Below are positions 1-11,290 of a stretch of DNA of 64,000 bases, one piece after another; position 1 is the first letter of the stretch; each line of letters begins with the position of its first letter. The position numbers and the translations under genes were made by a program. Source of the DNA: Azolla caroliniana (lineage: Eukaryota; Polypodiophyta); the NCBI GenBank assembly GCA_043228905.1, contig JBHGNT010000004.1:9424001-9488000 (forward strand). The letters run 5' to 3'. The notes under the pieces are model-generated. The model was not told the origin of the DNA. It worked only from the letters and a program-made list of their open reading frames with translations, and searched no databases.

Positions 1-1
1 G

Positions 2-1759
2 GCTAAAGGTGCAAAGACATCAATGGAAAAGGATACGAGTAAGAAGTTACTACAAGAGCATCGTGAGGCACAATACTTAGAACGAAGGAAGGCGATGCAT
101 CATAGAGAGAAGTGTTTGAAGAGGCCTGAACAATACATGTGCTTAATGATAGATGGCATGGACCAGAAGAAGACATGCTTGCCGCATACGCGGAGGCTCC
201 CCAAAGATGTCAATGATGAGTGCCTTGTTCAAATGCACTTGGTGGGATGCTTGGCTTATAATAGGTCTGTTCGACCTCACGTCTTCATTACTTACCCCAA
301 TGTTCACAATGACCCTAACCTAACAGTTACAGTGATTCACCGAGTTTTGATGTCTTGGGGACAACCTTTCCCCCCTGTTCTATACATTCAATTGGACAAT
401 ACTGCTAGAGAGAACAAAAATTCAACTGTATTTGGCTATCTAAGTATGTTGGTCAACCTAGAATTGTTTAGGAAAGTGAAAGTCAATTTCCTTTTGGTTG
501 GCCACACACATGACCATATAGATCAGATGTTTAGCACATTCTCCAGACAGTTGTCTCGGCATGATGCTTTCACTTTACCTAAACTATTTGATGTCATTTG
601 TGATGCATATACACCACGCCCAAAAGTGTTACACTTGAAGGAGGTATATGACTTTAAGAGATATATATTAGATGGGGGTGGTGGGAATGTTAAAGTGCTT
701 GCTCAGTTAAACAATATAAGTTTCAATCACATTTTTTTGATAAAGAAAAATGGAATAAGTGGTTCTACACTTTTGTATGCTAAACAATATTCATCTTCTA
801 CAACATGGGAACCTGAAGGTGGTTGCCAGTTATTACTTTGTATGCCGAGTACAATTGTCCATGGAGCTAAGCAAATGCCAATTGAGAAGAAAGGACAGTT
901 GCAGAGCGACTTGGTATTAGAACAAAAACGGTCATGGCTCCAAGCCTTAGAAGAAAAAAGAAAACATATTGAGGCCGCCAAGAAATATGCCGCACAACAA
1001 GACACGTCATGGTGGGATGTATTTTATAGTGATCAGAAAGAAATTATAGACAATTGTGTATCTGTTGATAATTGGAATTTGGAAACGCCATTCACATGGT
1101 CGCTGCAACATGATCGCGTAAATAGAAGTCCGGAGCGACTAGTAAATGCGATTAATGACAGCTTGGTCCATCCACAACAAAGAGACATTTATGTGGGACC
1201 AAGGATGACCAAAGCAGCCGAAGCTAGATGGCAAGGAAATTTGCAAGAGCTCACCGCGGGGATGTTGATTGCAACGCCGGCTGATGAGAACTCACATGGC
1301 CACCAATTTTGGGTTGGTAAAATTCTAGAAGTGCTAATGCATGAAATAGATAACACGATCAAGTCTATAAATGTTCATTGGTACAACACTAGAAGTGCAA
1401 ATGCTTTTACAGGTAAGTATACATTGGAGATGATTGAATGCCAAACAAGAAGGGGAGGTAGGAAGAGGAAGCGAAACATTCGTAACACCTCGACCCTTGA
1501 TATCTCTGATGTGGATATCATCGTGTACGACTTCACACTTACAAAAGCCAGACGATTAAGGAAGTCAACAATAGATATAATAAAAGAAAAATTACCAGGT
1601 CTACAAGGTGGCTCGAGTCAAAGGCAAACGAGATCTGCTACATATAATCTAGAGTCAAACCATTTGGTTTATGACGAAGATAATGCACTGATTGGTACAT
1701 CCGAGGATGATGAGGAGGAATCGTCATTGTATATTAGTTATAGTAGTGATTCTCCGTAA
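2..1759 (+). CDS. DUF7869-type protein, 5' end outside window
   Basis: The frame is open from base 2, so the gene probably begins upstream; the first Met in view is at 23 and gives 578 residues. Counting from that Met, the conserved blocks of DUF7869 proteins appear in order: MIDGMDQ (about 42-48), a QLDNTARENKN block (about 123-133) and VGHTHDHIDQMFS (about 159-171). Acidic residues D44, D125 and D167 sit in these blocks and could form an RNase H-like metal site; that is inference. A basic RRGGRKRKR stretch near residue 475 could be a nuclear signal, and the tail is acidic. Such proteins are often multi-copy, which suggests a transposase-derived or mobile origin, but no terminal repeats can be tested here. 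There are no internal stops. Family call is fairly confident; function is unknown. Confidence 0.72.
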   Translation, partial: AKGAKTSMEKDTSKKLLQEHREAQYLERRKAMHHREKCLKRPEQYMCLMIDGMDQKKTCLPHTRRLPKDVNDECLVQMHLVGCLAYNRSVRPHVFITYPNVHNDPNLTVTVIHRVLMSWGQPFPPVLYIQLDNTARENKNSTVFGYLSMLVNLELFRKVKVNFLLVGHTHDHIDQMFSTFSRQLSRHDAFTLPKLFDVICDAYTPRPKVLHLKEVYDFKRYILDGGGGNVKVLAQLNNISFNHIFLIKKNGISGSTLLYAKQYSSSTTWEPEGGCQLLLCMPSTIVHGAKQMPIEKKGQLQSDLVLEQKRSWLQALEEKRKHIEAAKKYAAQQDTSWWDVFYSDQKEIIDNCVSVDNWNLETPFTWSLQHDRVNRSPERLVNAINDSLVHPQQRDIYVGPRMTKAAEARWQGNLQELTAGMLIATPADENSHGHQFWVGKILEVLMHEIDNTIKSINVHWYNTRSANAFTGKYTLEMIECQTRRGGRKRKRNIRNTSTLDISDVDIIVYDFTLTKARRLRKSTIDIIKEKLPGLQGGSSQRQTRSATYNLESNHLVYDEDNALIGTSEDDEEESSLYISYSSDSP

Positions 1760-2115
1760 AGGAGTGATCATGAATGTATATTTGGCTATTAAGTGTAACT
1801 ACATTCCGCTTGTAACAAATCGAGTAATATAAAATCATGTGTTTTGAATTCTTATGATTTCCCAAAAATCGTTTCTTATAAAATAACATTGGTTGTAAAG
1901 TTTGTGATATAAATTGAGAATGTATGTTTTTGAAATTCGTCTTTTTTTAGTTACTTCTAAATCACGAAAATAGTGGATTTTTAACCTTTTTCATAGTATG
2001 TTTGAACTTGTATGATACTGGTATCAATGTGTTTTGTAAAATCATTGAAAAACCCCTAAAATTTCCCTTCTCGTTCCATTTATGCGCGATCCTTCCACTT
2101 GTGAACGCGAACGTG
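1760..2115. other. AT-rich stretch without a gene
   Basis: This stretch lies between the DUF7869 stop codon and the broken 3' edge of copia A. It is AT-rich and has no convincing ORF, LTR or RNA gene. It may be 3' untranslated sequence of the upstream gene. Confidence 0.5.
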
Positions 2116-4062
2116 TTAGATCAGAATTGGGGTCGGTACCTCGATCCGTAGGTCTTGCATTAGTCGCCGAAGCCAAATGGCTTCACAGGTGGCAATGGTA
2201 ACGTCCCGATACTCAGCCTCAGTGCTCGACAAAGCAACTGTTGGCTGCTTTTTGCTGCTCCACGCAACAACTGCGCTACCTAGGGAAAACATGTAACCGG
2301 AGGTTGATCGGCGATCTGATGCATCACCGGCCCAGTCGGCATTTGTGTAACCGACCAGCTCTTCGGTTATACCGTGCCGGTATAACAGTCCCCGGTCCTT
2401 CGTGCCGCTAACATACTGCAGTATTCGGTGCGCGCAGTGAAGATGCTCCACGGTCGGCTTCTGCATGAATTGGCTAATCACACCAACCTGATAGCTGATG
2501 TCGGGTCGGGTGATGGTCAAATATATAAGGCTTCTAACAATTTGTCGAAACTGTTTCTCATCGCAGGCTGGTCCAAAGTCGAGACGGAGCTTCTGGTTGC
2601 GGTCCAGGGGAGTAAAGATAGCTCGGCATTCCGTCATGCCGAACTTGTACAACATATTCAACACATAGTGCCTTTGTGAGAGCAATATGCCGTCGGGGGT
2701 TCGGATCACCTCGATCCCAAGAAAATAATGAAGGTCCCCCAGGTTCTTCATCTCAAACGCATCCGACAACTTGGACTTGACTCAGCTAATTTCATCGAGT
2801 CCGGGTCTAGTGATGACCAGATCATCAACGTACAACAAGATGCAAACCGGACCGTCTGGACCTTGGCGGATGAACAACGAAGAGTCGAACTTGGAGGCCG
2901 CAAACCCCATCCTACACAACCGGTGCGTGATCATCGCATTCCAAGCTCGGGGGGCTTGCTTAAGGCCATAAAGGGACTTCTTCAGCCGGCATACCGCCGA
3001 CTTGTTCATCTCCATTTGGAAACCGGGGGGTTGTATCATAAAGACCTCTTCTTCAAGATCTCCTTGAAGAAATGCATTCTTCACATCCATCTGGTGAAGA
3101 TGCCACCCCCTTGCCGCTGCAACCGCCAGCACCACACGAACCATCGTCATCTTCGCTACCGGAGCGAAGGTCTCATCGTAGTCGATTCCGTGGGTCTATG
3201 CGTATCCCTTCGCCACTAACCGGGCCTTGTACTAGTTAACTGAACCGTCAGCATTGTACTTTACCTTGTACACCCACTTGCATCCGATCGGTTTACTATG
3301 ACGGGGAGGGTCAACTAGGTCCCATGTATCGTTGGCATCAAGTGCCCGCATCTCTTCTTCCATAGCGGCACGCCAATGTGTGTCCTTTCCCGCTTCTGCG
3401 TAGTTCTCTGGCTCACGCACATTCACCACCTTGGTCATGTATGCATAGTGATGCACCATGTACTCATTGTATCCGTACCGCTTAACAGGTTCCTTCTGGC
3501 GGGTTGACCGGCATAACCTACCGTTACCCGGTTTGATGCCCTTCTTGGACGGTTCGGTCTTTGATGCCGAAGAACCGTCATTTTCCTTTCTGGAGTTGGA
3601 TCCGCTTCGATCCGACTCATCAATACCAGTTCCATAATCCAGCATCTTCTTCTTCCCCTTCTCTTTGCTCGTGAACCGTCTCCTTGGTTCCTTGCACGGG
3701 GAGAGCACGACAAAGTCTTCACTACTCGCTGGTTCTTCTTATGACTGGTCGGATTGACCTAGTCTCTCCTTCGGCCCACTCAACCGAAACGATTCCGGAC
3801 TCTCTTCTTGAGTCTCAGATTCATCATCTTCTAACTGGACCGGTTAAGGTTCACTAGCCTCATCCTCTGATATCAGGTCGGGGTCAGAAGTCGGAGCTGG
3901 TAAGGCATACCATGATGCGGCTAACTCGGACCTGCTTCGTCCGGGGGTTATAACACTTATACGCCTTTTGCTCATGTGAGTAGCCGACGAGGATGCACTT
4001 CTCCGATTTTGCATCCAGCTTCCTCCGCTTCTCATCCGGCACATGGACATATGCTATGTTGG
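2116..4062 (-). pseudogene. pol remnant of copia A (integrase tail, RT, RNase H)
   Basis: From 4062 downward come the integrase C-terminal tail, an acidic Ser-rich linker (about 3850-3550), the pre-RT segment (RYGYNEYMVHHYAYMT, 3440-3490), and RT with the conserved MDVKNAFLQGDLEEE block (about 3060-3100) and CILLYVDDLVIT (about 2800-2840). RNase H motifs ADWAGDASDRRSTSGY and STEAEYRD lie at 2190-2340. The frame is broken at least at 3232, 3150 and 2769. RNase H stops before its last third because the element is cut at 2116. It would be cytoplasmic reverse transcriptase if intact. Confidence 0.85.
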
Positions 4063-4594
4063 TGAAAAATGACAGCGTATTCTCCCTCGTACATACTGCT
4101 GTCCGGAAAGCTCGGAACTTAGACGCTAGGCCCCCAAGACAGACCTATACCATCTCGTCTTCCCCTACAGTGACGTTGATAGAGGCAAGTGAGTCACAGA
4201 TCTCTTTGATTCGGGTCGTGTAATCAGCCACCGACATGTTCTTCTGTCGGACATTGCTCAACTCCTGTCGGAGTTGCAGCTTTCGGGTTGTGGTGCTTGT
4301 GGCGAACACCTTCTTCAGGTTTCCCCAAGCCTCTTTCGGCGTCCCGGCATCTCGGACCTGGCTCAGTAGCTGGTCTGCCACACTGGATGCAAAGCAGTAC
4401 ATCACTCTACTTGCCGATTGTTCCCACACCGGGAAGTCCTTGTGTGCCGCATCAGGTGCTGTGTTGTTAGCTCTATCGACATAGCTCTAGTAACCATGCC
4501 CAAGCAGGTACTGGTGTATCTTGTATGACCAAGATGCGTAGTTGGATCTATCACGCTTCTCCACCAGAAGCGAGCTAGCCATTCCTCTATCCAT
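4062..4594 (-). pseudogene. gag of copia A
   Basis: The gag starts at the ATG whose complement is at 4592-4594. It shows the copia gag (UBN2-type) pattern: RSNYASWSYKIHQYLLGHGY, then TPKEAWGNL and LQLRQELSNVRQ. A TAG stop follows LGHGY at about 4487, where relative E has Trp. The frame resumes and ends abruptly at about 4062, where the gag residues RENTLSFF run straight into an integrase C-terminal segment (NIAYVHVPDEK). The zinc knuckle, protease and integrase core are missing. Gag would form the virus-like particle; this copy cannot. Confidence 0.8.
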
Positions 4595-4680
4595 TGTTTT
4601 TTTTTTTCTTTTGTTCTTTACAAAGGTTAGGTTTTCTTCTTGCGAAAGCGAATGTTGGCTGTAGAGGTTCTCAACCCGTG

Positions 4681-4693
4681 CGCTCTGATACCA
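4681..4693 (-). other. Primer-binding site of copia A (initiator Met tRNA type)
   Basis: The minus strand reads TGGTATCAGAGCG immediately after the LTR. This is the usual plant copia primer site, complementary to the 3' end of initiator Met tRNA. Confidence 0.85.
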
Positions 4694-5115
4694 TGTAAAA
4701 ACAAATAGCCTGCGGAAGCAATGAAAAAATAGAAAACAGAGAACAGGTTTAATGGAGAGCTTAACAGTACGCGGGAGCGACAAAGAGAGAGAACAAGAAT
4801 CTCTATTCAAAAATTATATCAACGCTCTGTACATCGTATGTGTTCAGCGAGCACTTTTATATAGGTCCATACGGATTGACAGAAGTACGATATACTTCAA
4901 TGCTCCCTCGAGCGTCTGACACTAACTACGAGAGTAATAACTCCCTAGTAGTCTAGCTACTACTAGGTTTCCGGTTACTGATGGATCCGGCTAACCGGCT
5001 CCCCAACTCACTGGCTCTTTTGCTCACTGGGTGCTCACCGACTCACTGATCCGTCTCGCTCACCGGCTCAGGCTTATCCAGTCGATCTGGCTCCAATTGA
5101 GCTTTCCGCTCAACA
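4694..5115 (-). repeat. 5' LTR of copia A
   Basis: On the minus strand it starts TGTTGAGCGG and ends TTTTTACA, directly before the primer-binding site. A TATATAAAAG box near 4855-4864 is the likely promoter. Length is about 422 bp. The start is placed by alignment to the TGTTGA start of the E LTR. Confidence 0.75.
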
Positions 5116-6612
5116 CCAACACACCTAGAACGACATATTACATCTTCTAACAAAACTTTACATACAACTCTAGTTGTTTTTTGTCGTAGTGGTATTCCTT
5201 CTACTTGGTTTGTAAGGTGTTCTCTTGCTAGTACAGAATATCGCATTTAACCTTCCCCAAGTGGCATTGTCACTAGCTCGACCATTCATTTATAATGCAT
5301 TGATGATGAATATGTTGCTTTTAGCTCATCTCGATACCAAATAGTTGAATACCTCTGGCAGACCTCACAGGTTTCCACAAATTTCGTTACATCTTTATAC
5401 ATATGTGGCCACCAATACTCTTCTTTCAACTTCTTAGATGTCGCCCATATGTTACTATGTCCTGCCCACAAATATCATGGAATTCAATAATTAATTTTGT
5501 CTTAATGTCATCCTTAAAAATTTCTCGAAGAGGATTTTTGGTTGGTCTTTTTAGACTCCTCCATAAATGCCCTTCATGTAAAAAAAAACTCGAATGCCCA
5601 TCTTTGAAATTCATTTAATTGGTTATTCGACCATGATGGGTTGGCTTCTTCTGTCTTTAGAAAATTTCCTATTTCTAACCATTGACCTTCATACTCCGTG
5701 TCTTTGAACATTATGCTTACATTAAACTCATCATGAGGCCTTAATAGATACTTGATCAACAACTTGATGGCTTGTAGTTGCCCAATTATTATCTTCAGCT
5801 TGCATCACCTTTTCATTTATGAACCTTGCTCTTGACAGCATATCTACGATTGGGTTCTCTTTGCCCTTTATTAATGTATGCAATCCACCGAAGCATTGCA
5901 ATATCTAGTGTCATGCAACTTGCTATCATTCTAATGTTTCAACCACTACATCTGCTCCGATCAAGTAATCTCTATCTGTTTTTAATGCATCAAGCAAGCC
6001 CCACAATTCTTGTTTCACTTGTGCATAATTTCTTTGTCTTTCATTTAATATCTTAGGTCCAAACCATATAGCATATCGATGTTGGTATTCATCTTCTTGG
6101 TTGATAACCCAACCGATCCCAATTGGGCTAGTATCAACTGGAGCTTTTTATAATGCTTCTTTCGATTGTTGAACAATGTGTGTATGTTCATTAGTCCAAA
6201 TAAACTTCCTCCCTTTTCTTAAAAGTTGGTAGAGAGGATCTGATACATATGCAAAGTGTGGTAACCAAATATGATAAAACACACATGCACCTAAAAATCT
6301 TCTCACCTCTGTTACCGATTCACAAACCTCCTTCATATTTTGTATTGCGTTAATTTTGATCGGTGAAGGCTTCCTGCCATACCAGCCACACATATGACCA
6401 ACTATCAGAACTTCGTTCTTCACAAAGCTTGACTTTGTTCCTAATAGTGTCAAATGTACCTGCTCAAGCTTATTTAAAATACTTTCACAATCATTAATGT
6501 GATACATCACAAACTTTCTACAACCATTTCCAACCATAGTCTCATCTTTCTCTCGTTCTAAGCATCCCTTAAAAGGAATATCGTCTAAAAATGGCATAGT
6601 TACCTTTGGGAT
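5116..6612 (-). pseudogene. Gypsy M: RT end, RNase H and integrase remnants
   Basis: Just left of copia B, on the minus strand, is the RT palm motif MPFLDDIPFKGC (about 6597-6562). After it come GHMCGWYGRKPSP and FLGACVFYHIWLPHFAYVSDPLYQLL, which match F and J. A degraded RNase H lies at about 6150-5760. Integrase pieces follow: an HHCC-like segment with WWPHMYKD and CEVCQRY (5471-5286) and the core beginning VLAREHLTNQVEG (from about 5240). The core is cut at 5116 by the LTR of copia A. Stops and frame changes are frequent. Confidence 0.78.
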
Positions 6613-6981
6613 TGTAAAGAATCGGATATGATTCTTGTGAAGTGGAAGAGATATGAGTTATGTGTGTGTATGAGAGAGAGAGACAAGGAATAAGACACAG
6701 AGAATACGCAAGGTAAAAGTATATTAACAAAGGAGAAGACTGAACCTCATACAAGGTGGGAGGAGGGTGCTTTATATAGTCACCCTCTCTAACTACAAGA
6801 CTCATGGAGCACGGGGAATGTGAAAGCTCATAAGTTATGTGTCATAGAATATGATTCTATGACTCGTACTAAATGCTAGAATACAAAGTGGTGACTTAAT
6901 GGTGACTCTTGACCGTTGGAGTGTCTATTCACTCTCAAGGTGAGTTCACACACTAAACCAAGTTGAGCTTGATTCTCAACA
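6613..6981 (-). repeat. 3' LTR of copia B
   Basis: On the minus strand it begins TGTTGAGAATCAAGC and ends CTTTACA. It contains a TATATAAA box (complement at 6771-6778) and a GA-rich run. It is nearly identical to the LTR at 10915-11290, apart from small indels and a few substitutions. Confidence 0.92.
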
Positions 6982-7210
6982 CGCCCCCTCAAGCTTAAGT
7001 CGGGTCGGTTTTAGACGGTATCCGAGATCCGCTTCAACTCGCGTTCTGGAGTCCGCGTCGACTCGCATTTATGCGGAGCTGCGGAATCCGTGCTCCACCT
7101 TGCGTTGTGCATAGTTGTGAAGGTTGTGCTTCAGCTTGCGTCTCTCTTCACGGCTTTGCGTGGTAGATCGACTCTTCGCGGCTTCGTTGCGTGGTTGCGT
7201 AATCCACGCG

Positions 7211-10200
7211 TTATTGTGTAATATCTTCAGTACTCCCCCTCAAGATTGGCAGGTCAGGGATCGTCAATCTGAGATCGGTCATGAATTGCCACAGCTTGTC
7301 GGCTCCTAAGGCTTTAGTGAAGATTTCGGCCGTTTGAAGATTTGTGCTAATGTGTTGTAGGTCGACATCGCCAGCAAGAACGCGCTCTCGGAAGAAGTGA
7401 TAGTGCACTTCGATGTGCTTTGTCCGCACGTGGAACACCGGGTTCCGAGCCAGATAGATACTGCTCATGTTGTCACAGTAAAGGGAGGTCGGATCCTTCA
7501 TGGGTATGCACAGATCCTTCAAAATCCTCTTGAGCCATACGGCTTCACACGCAGCTACGGTTGTGCCCCTGTATTCTGCCTCCGTACTGGAAAGAGGGAC
7601 AGTCGGCTGCTTTTTGCTACTCCAGGATATTGCTCCGATGCCGAGGGAGGAAACAAATCCGGAGGTTGACCTTCTATCGCCTTTGTAGCCGGCCCAATCG
7701 GCGTCTGTGTACCCCTTGAGTTGTATTGGCATTGCGGTCTTGTAGAGGATGCCGTAATCCATTGTGCCGCTCACGTATCGTAGAACTCGCTTAGCGCAAT
7801 CCAAGTGAGCATCACGCGGTGTTTGCATGAAATGGCTAAGGAGACCGACCGGATAACTGAGATTGGGTCGAGTGATCGTGAGGTAGATGAGACTCCCGAT
7901 GAGTTGCCGATACTGAGTCGACTCACACACTTTAGTGCCAGAGTTCGCATCTAGTTTGAGATTGCGATCGAGCGGGGTTGCCGTGGATTTGCACTCAGCC
8001 ATACCGAACTTGTATAACAAGTTGAGGATGTAGTGTCATTGAGAGATCAGGATTCCGGCCGGAGTCCGAATTACCTCGATGTTGAGGAAGTAGTGGAGCT
8101 CCTTCATGTCCATCATCTCAAATTTGTCAGAAAGGAGGGATTTGACCTTATTGATTTCGACGAGATGCTCACCTCCAATGACTAGGTCATCCATATATAT
8201 GATGATGACAATTGGACTTGTGGAATCGGTTCGTATGTAAAGGGAGTTGTCTGATTTTGACATACGGAAGTCGATTTGATGAAGATATTGCGTTATCTTC
8301 GAATGCCAAGCACGCGGTGCTTGCTTGAGGCCGTAGAGTGGCTTCTTGAGTCGGCATATAGCTTTTGGATGGGTGCTCGAGTTGAAGCCAGGTGGTTGTA
8401 TCATGTACACCTCCTCTTCTAATTCACCTTGTAGAAAGGCGTTCTTCATGTCCATTTGATGGAGGTGCCACCCTCTCGCCGCGGCAAGCACAATTATGGT
8501 CCGAAGAGGTCTACGAGGATACATTTCTCCGACTTCGGGTCAAGCTTTTGATGCTTCTCGTTGGGAATGTGCACGTATGCTATTGCGCCAAAATATCTGG
8601 GTGTGTGATAAGTCCGGCTTCTTTCCGAAGTATTTTTCGCCAGATGTTGTGCACCGGTTCATTAGGTAGACGACTGTATTTGCAGCTTCGGCCCAATATG
8701 ACTTGGGCATATGCTTCTCGTTCATCATGGCCCGTGCTACTTCGAGGATGTGCCGATTTTTGCACTCGGCTACTCCGTTTTGTTGCGGAGTGTGTCGGCA
8801 AGTGAATTCTCGCCGAATTCCTTCCTTTCGGAGATACGCCGTGAAATCGTCTAAGAAGTACTCCTTGCCGCCATCCGATCGAAGGCATCGTAATGTCGGC
8901 CCGTGGCTTTCTCGACTTCATTCTTGAAATTTTAGAAGTGTCCGAACACTTCGCTCTTTTGCCGCCTCGGGTAGATCCAAGTGTGCCTAGAAAAGTCGTC
9001 GATGAAGAGCACGTAATATCGGCATCCGCCGAATGTAGCCGTCTGCGCCGGTCCCCATACGTCGAAATGGACTATGTTGAGTAGACCTTTGCTCACGTTC
9101 CGCTCGTTCGGGAATGGGTGTCGGTGTTGCTTGCCGAATTGGCACGCTTCGCATACACCTTCAATCTCCTTCTCTTTGAATGTTGGGAGTCCGATGACGA
9201 ATCCTTTCGATTTCATTGCTTTGAGCTTTAGGAGATTTATATGTCCAATCCACTTGTGCCATAACTCTATGTCAGAGTCAGCTTTCATGCCCTTTGCGAA
9301 CATGGCCGATTCATCTCATGTGAGTCGAGAATGAACATTCGCCCCTCTCTTCGTCCGCGTGCGATGAGTCGGCCCTCTTTTTCAATGAAGCAACAACCTT
9401 GATTAAATCGAACTTGCATCCCTTGCTCTACAATTTGGCCGATGGAGACCAAATTCTTCGTAATGGTCGGTACATGCAAAACATTTTTAATGTAATTTTT
9501 CTTACCTTCTTTTCCGAACGGAACATTGCCGATGTGCCAAATCGGGTGTGTACTGTCGTCTCCGGTTTCGACATAGCCGGGTCGGTCCAGCTCTCGAAGT
9601 TCTCGGAACCATTCTTGATGCAATGTCATATGGTTCGAGGCACCGGAATCGACGAACCATACGTCTTCCGGACCGGAGGCACTAGTTGAGGTAGAGGCCG
9701 ACATAGAGTTTGCTCTATGTTTCATCATGAACATTCCGCCACGGTCGGAGTTGTGTGCATACATTCCGCCACGATCTTCGTAGTTGGAGTTGTGCCCGTA
9801 CATTCCGCCACGGTCGGAGTTGTGTGCATACATTCCGCCACGATCTTCGTAGTTGGAGTTGTGCACGTAATTCGTGAGTTGTCGGCTTGTGGAAGCCGAT
9901 TCACGCATCTTCTTTTGGCACTCTTCTTCGTGGTGGCCAAGCTTTCCGCAATATCCACATTCGGTTGCGTTTTGACGGTTCTGGCCCGAGTGAAAGCTCC
10001 CCCTTCTTGCGAAGGTTCCTCGTTGGCTTCCATTTTGCGGCCAAAATTGGGAGTTGTTATCGTAGGTCGGACCTCGTCCACCTTGTCCTTGGCCGAATCG
10101 GCCTCTCGACCATCCGCGTCCTCTTCCTCCATTCGAGTGCGTGTAGAGCATGTGGCCTTCCGACTCATTGCTCCTTGTACGCACGTGGTTTTCTTCGACC

Positions 10201-10751
10201 AATAGCATTGATTGGAGCTCAAAGAAGGAGGGAGATTTCTCCCATGCTAGAACGGCGGTTCGCATTGCGCCGAACCGTGGTGCGAAGCCGCCGAGGCATA
10301 TTTGAACCATCTCATCATCATCGATATTTACGGTTATTGAGCCGAGCCAATCGCAAAGCTCCTTGATCTTCGAGGTGTATGTCGTAATGGACATGTCCCT
10401 TTGTTGAATGTTGTTCAACTCTTGGCGGAGTTGAAGCTTCCTCGCGGTCGTGTTGGCGGCGAAAATCTTTCGTAGATTTTCCCATGCCTCCTTTGGCGTC
10501 TTGGCTTCGCGAATGTAGCCGAGCATGTGATCGTGAACACATGTCGCCAAGCAATCCATCACGCGGGTTGCGGCTTGCTCCCATGTCACGTATCCAGGAG
10601 CCGCTTCCGCAGGTCGGTCTTCATGTGCTGCTTTGATGTAGCTTCAATAGCCTTGTTCGACAAGGTATTGGTGCATCTTGTACTCCCAAGATGCGAAGTT
10701 GTTTCGATCCAACTTCTCGGTATGGAGAGCACTCCCCATTTGAGTATTCAT
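7211..10751 (-). pseudogene. gag-pol of copia B
   Basis: The start ATG is at the complement of 10749-10751. A TGA follows the EQGY motif at about 10640. A long frame (10589-9285) then carries the rest of gag, a zinc knuckle CGYCGKLGHHEEEC, a Gly/Arg-rich segment, a duplicated Tyr/Gly/Met-rich repeat and protease (VWFVDSGASNHM). Integrase follows in another frame: HHCC (LWHKWIGH, CEACQFGKQH) and a core with HFDVWGPAQ, about 9303-8540. A deletion joins the integrase tail to RT at about 8524. RT (MDMKNAFLQGELEEE, IIIYMDDLVIG) and RNase H (DADWAGYKGDRRSTSG, STEAEYRG) end at 7211, close to the polypurine tract. RNase H appears complete. Confidence 0.88.
9733..9870 (-). repeat. Two-copy 69-bp tandem repeat in gag of copia B
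   Basis: The unit beginning ATTCCGCCACGGTCGG (plus strand) at 9733 recurs at 9802 with one or two differences. It encodes 23 residues in frame: NSNYEDRGGMYAHNSDRGGM and a few more. It lies between the zinc knuckle and the protease. Confidence 0.9.
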
Positions 10752-10901
10752 TATGTCGATTCTTCTTCTTCTTCTTCTTCTCTCTTCGAATGCAAGCTAT
10801 GTAGCGAAGCTACGATAGCGATGAGCCGGTTATTGGTCATCGGCGTGGAGCATAACACACGATCACGCTGAGGTGAATGGGCTAGATCGAGCTACCAAAT
10901 C

Positions 10902-10914
10902 GCTCTGATACCAA
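10902..10914 (-). other. Primer-binding site of copia B (initiator Met tRNA type)
   Basis: The minus strand reads TTGGTATCAGAGC immediately inside the 5' LTR, which matches the initiator Met tRNA 3' end. Confidence 0.88.
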
Positions 10915-11290
10915 TGTAAAGAATCGGATATGATTCTTGTGAAGCGGAAGAGATATGAGTTATGTGCGTGTATGAGAGAGAGAGACAAGGAATAAGACAC
11001 AGAGAATACGCAAGGTAAAAGTATATTAACAAAGGAGAAGACTGAACCTCATACAAGGTGGGAGGAGGGTGCTTTATATAGTCACCCTCTCTCTTCATTA
11101 ACTACAAGACTCGTGGAGCATGGGGAATGTGAAAGCTGATAAGTTATGTGTCATAGAATATGATTCTATGACTCATACTAAATGCTAGAATACAAAATGG
11201 TGACTTAATGGTGACTCTTGACCGTTGGAGTGTCTATTCACTCTCAAGGTGAGTTCACACACTAGACCAAGTTGAGCTTGATTCTCAATA
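10915..11290 (-). repeat. 5' LTR of copia B
   Basis: This is the second copy of the B LTR, with the likely promoter TATATAAA at the complement of 11073-11080. Its outer base pair has mutated from TGTTGAG to TATTGAG (minus strand). It lies directly beside the primer site on one side and the GGGAT duplication on the other. Confidence 0.92.

Larger units (their letters stand above)
2116..5115 (-). mobile_element. Ty1/copia element A, 3'-truncated and internally deleted
   Basis: Read on the minus strand the order is 5' LTR (5115-4694), Met-tRNA primer site, gag, an integrase remnant, RT and RNase H. It belongs to the same family as element E: the post-primer leader, the gag start (MASSL, then RSNYASWSYK) and pol match closely. 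No 3' LTR exists; RNase H stops at about 2116, where unrelated AT-rich DNA begins. It sits inside gypsy M: the integrase of M is open up to about 5116 and breaks exactly at the start of this LTR. The element is non-autonomous, with several stops and a large deletion between gag and integrase. Confidence 0.85.
6613..11290 (-). mobile_element. Ty1/copia element B with both LTRs and target duplication
   Basis: Two LTRs of 369 and 376 bp flank a gag-pol region on the minus strand. The 5-bp target duplication GGGAT is present at 6608-6612 and 11291-11295. Removing the element rejoins the RT frame of gypsy M: HEYIP on the right and VTMPFLDDI on the left. A primer site lies next to the right LTR and a polypurine tract (AGGGGGCG on the minus strand) next to the left one. 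The gag-pol frame is broken by at least one stop, frameshifts and a deletion between integrase and RT, so this copy is not autonomous. Confidence 0.92.

Noticed and set aside
9717-10205. Long plus-strand ORFs opposite copia B gag
   Set aside because: They are antisense shadows of the minus-strand gag; their repeats simply mirror the 69-bp duplication.
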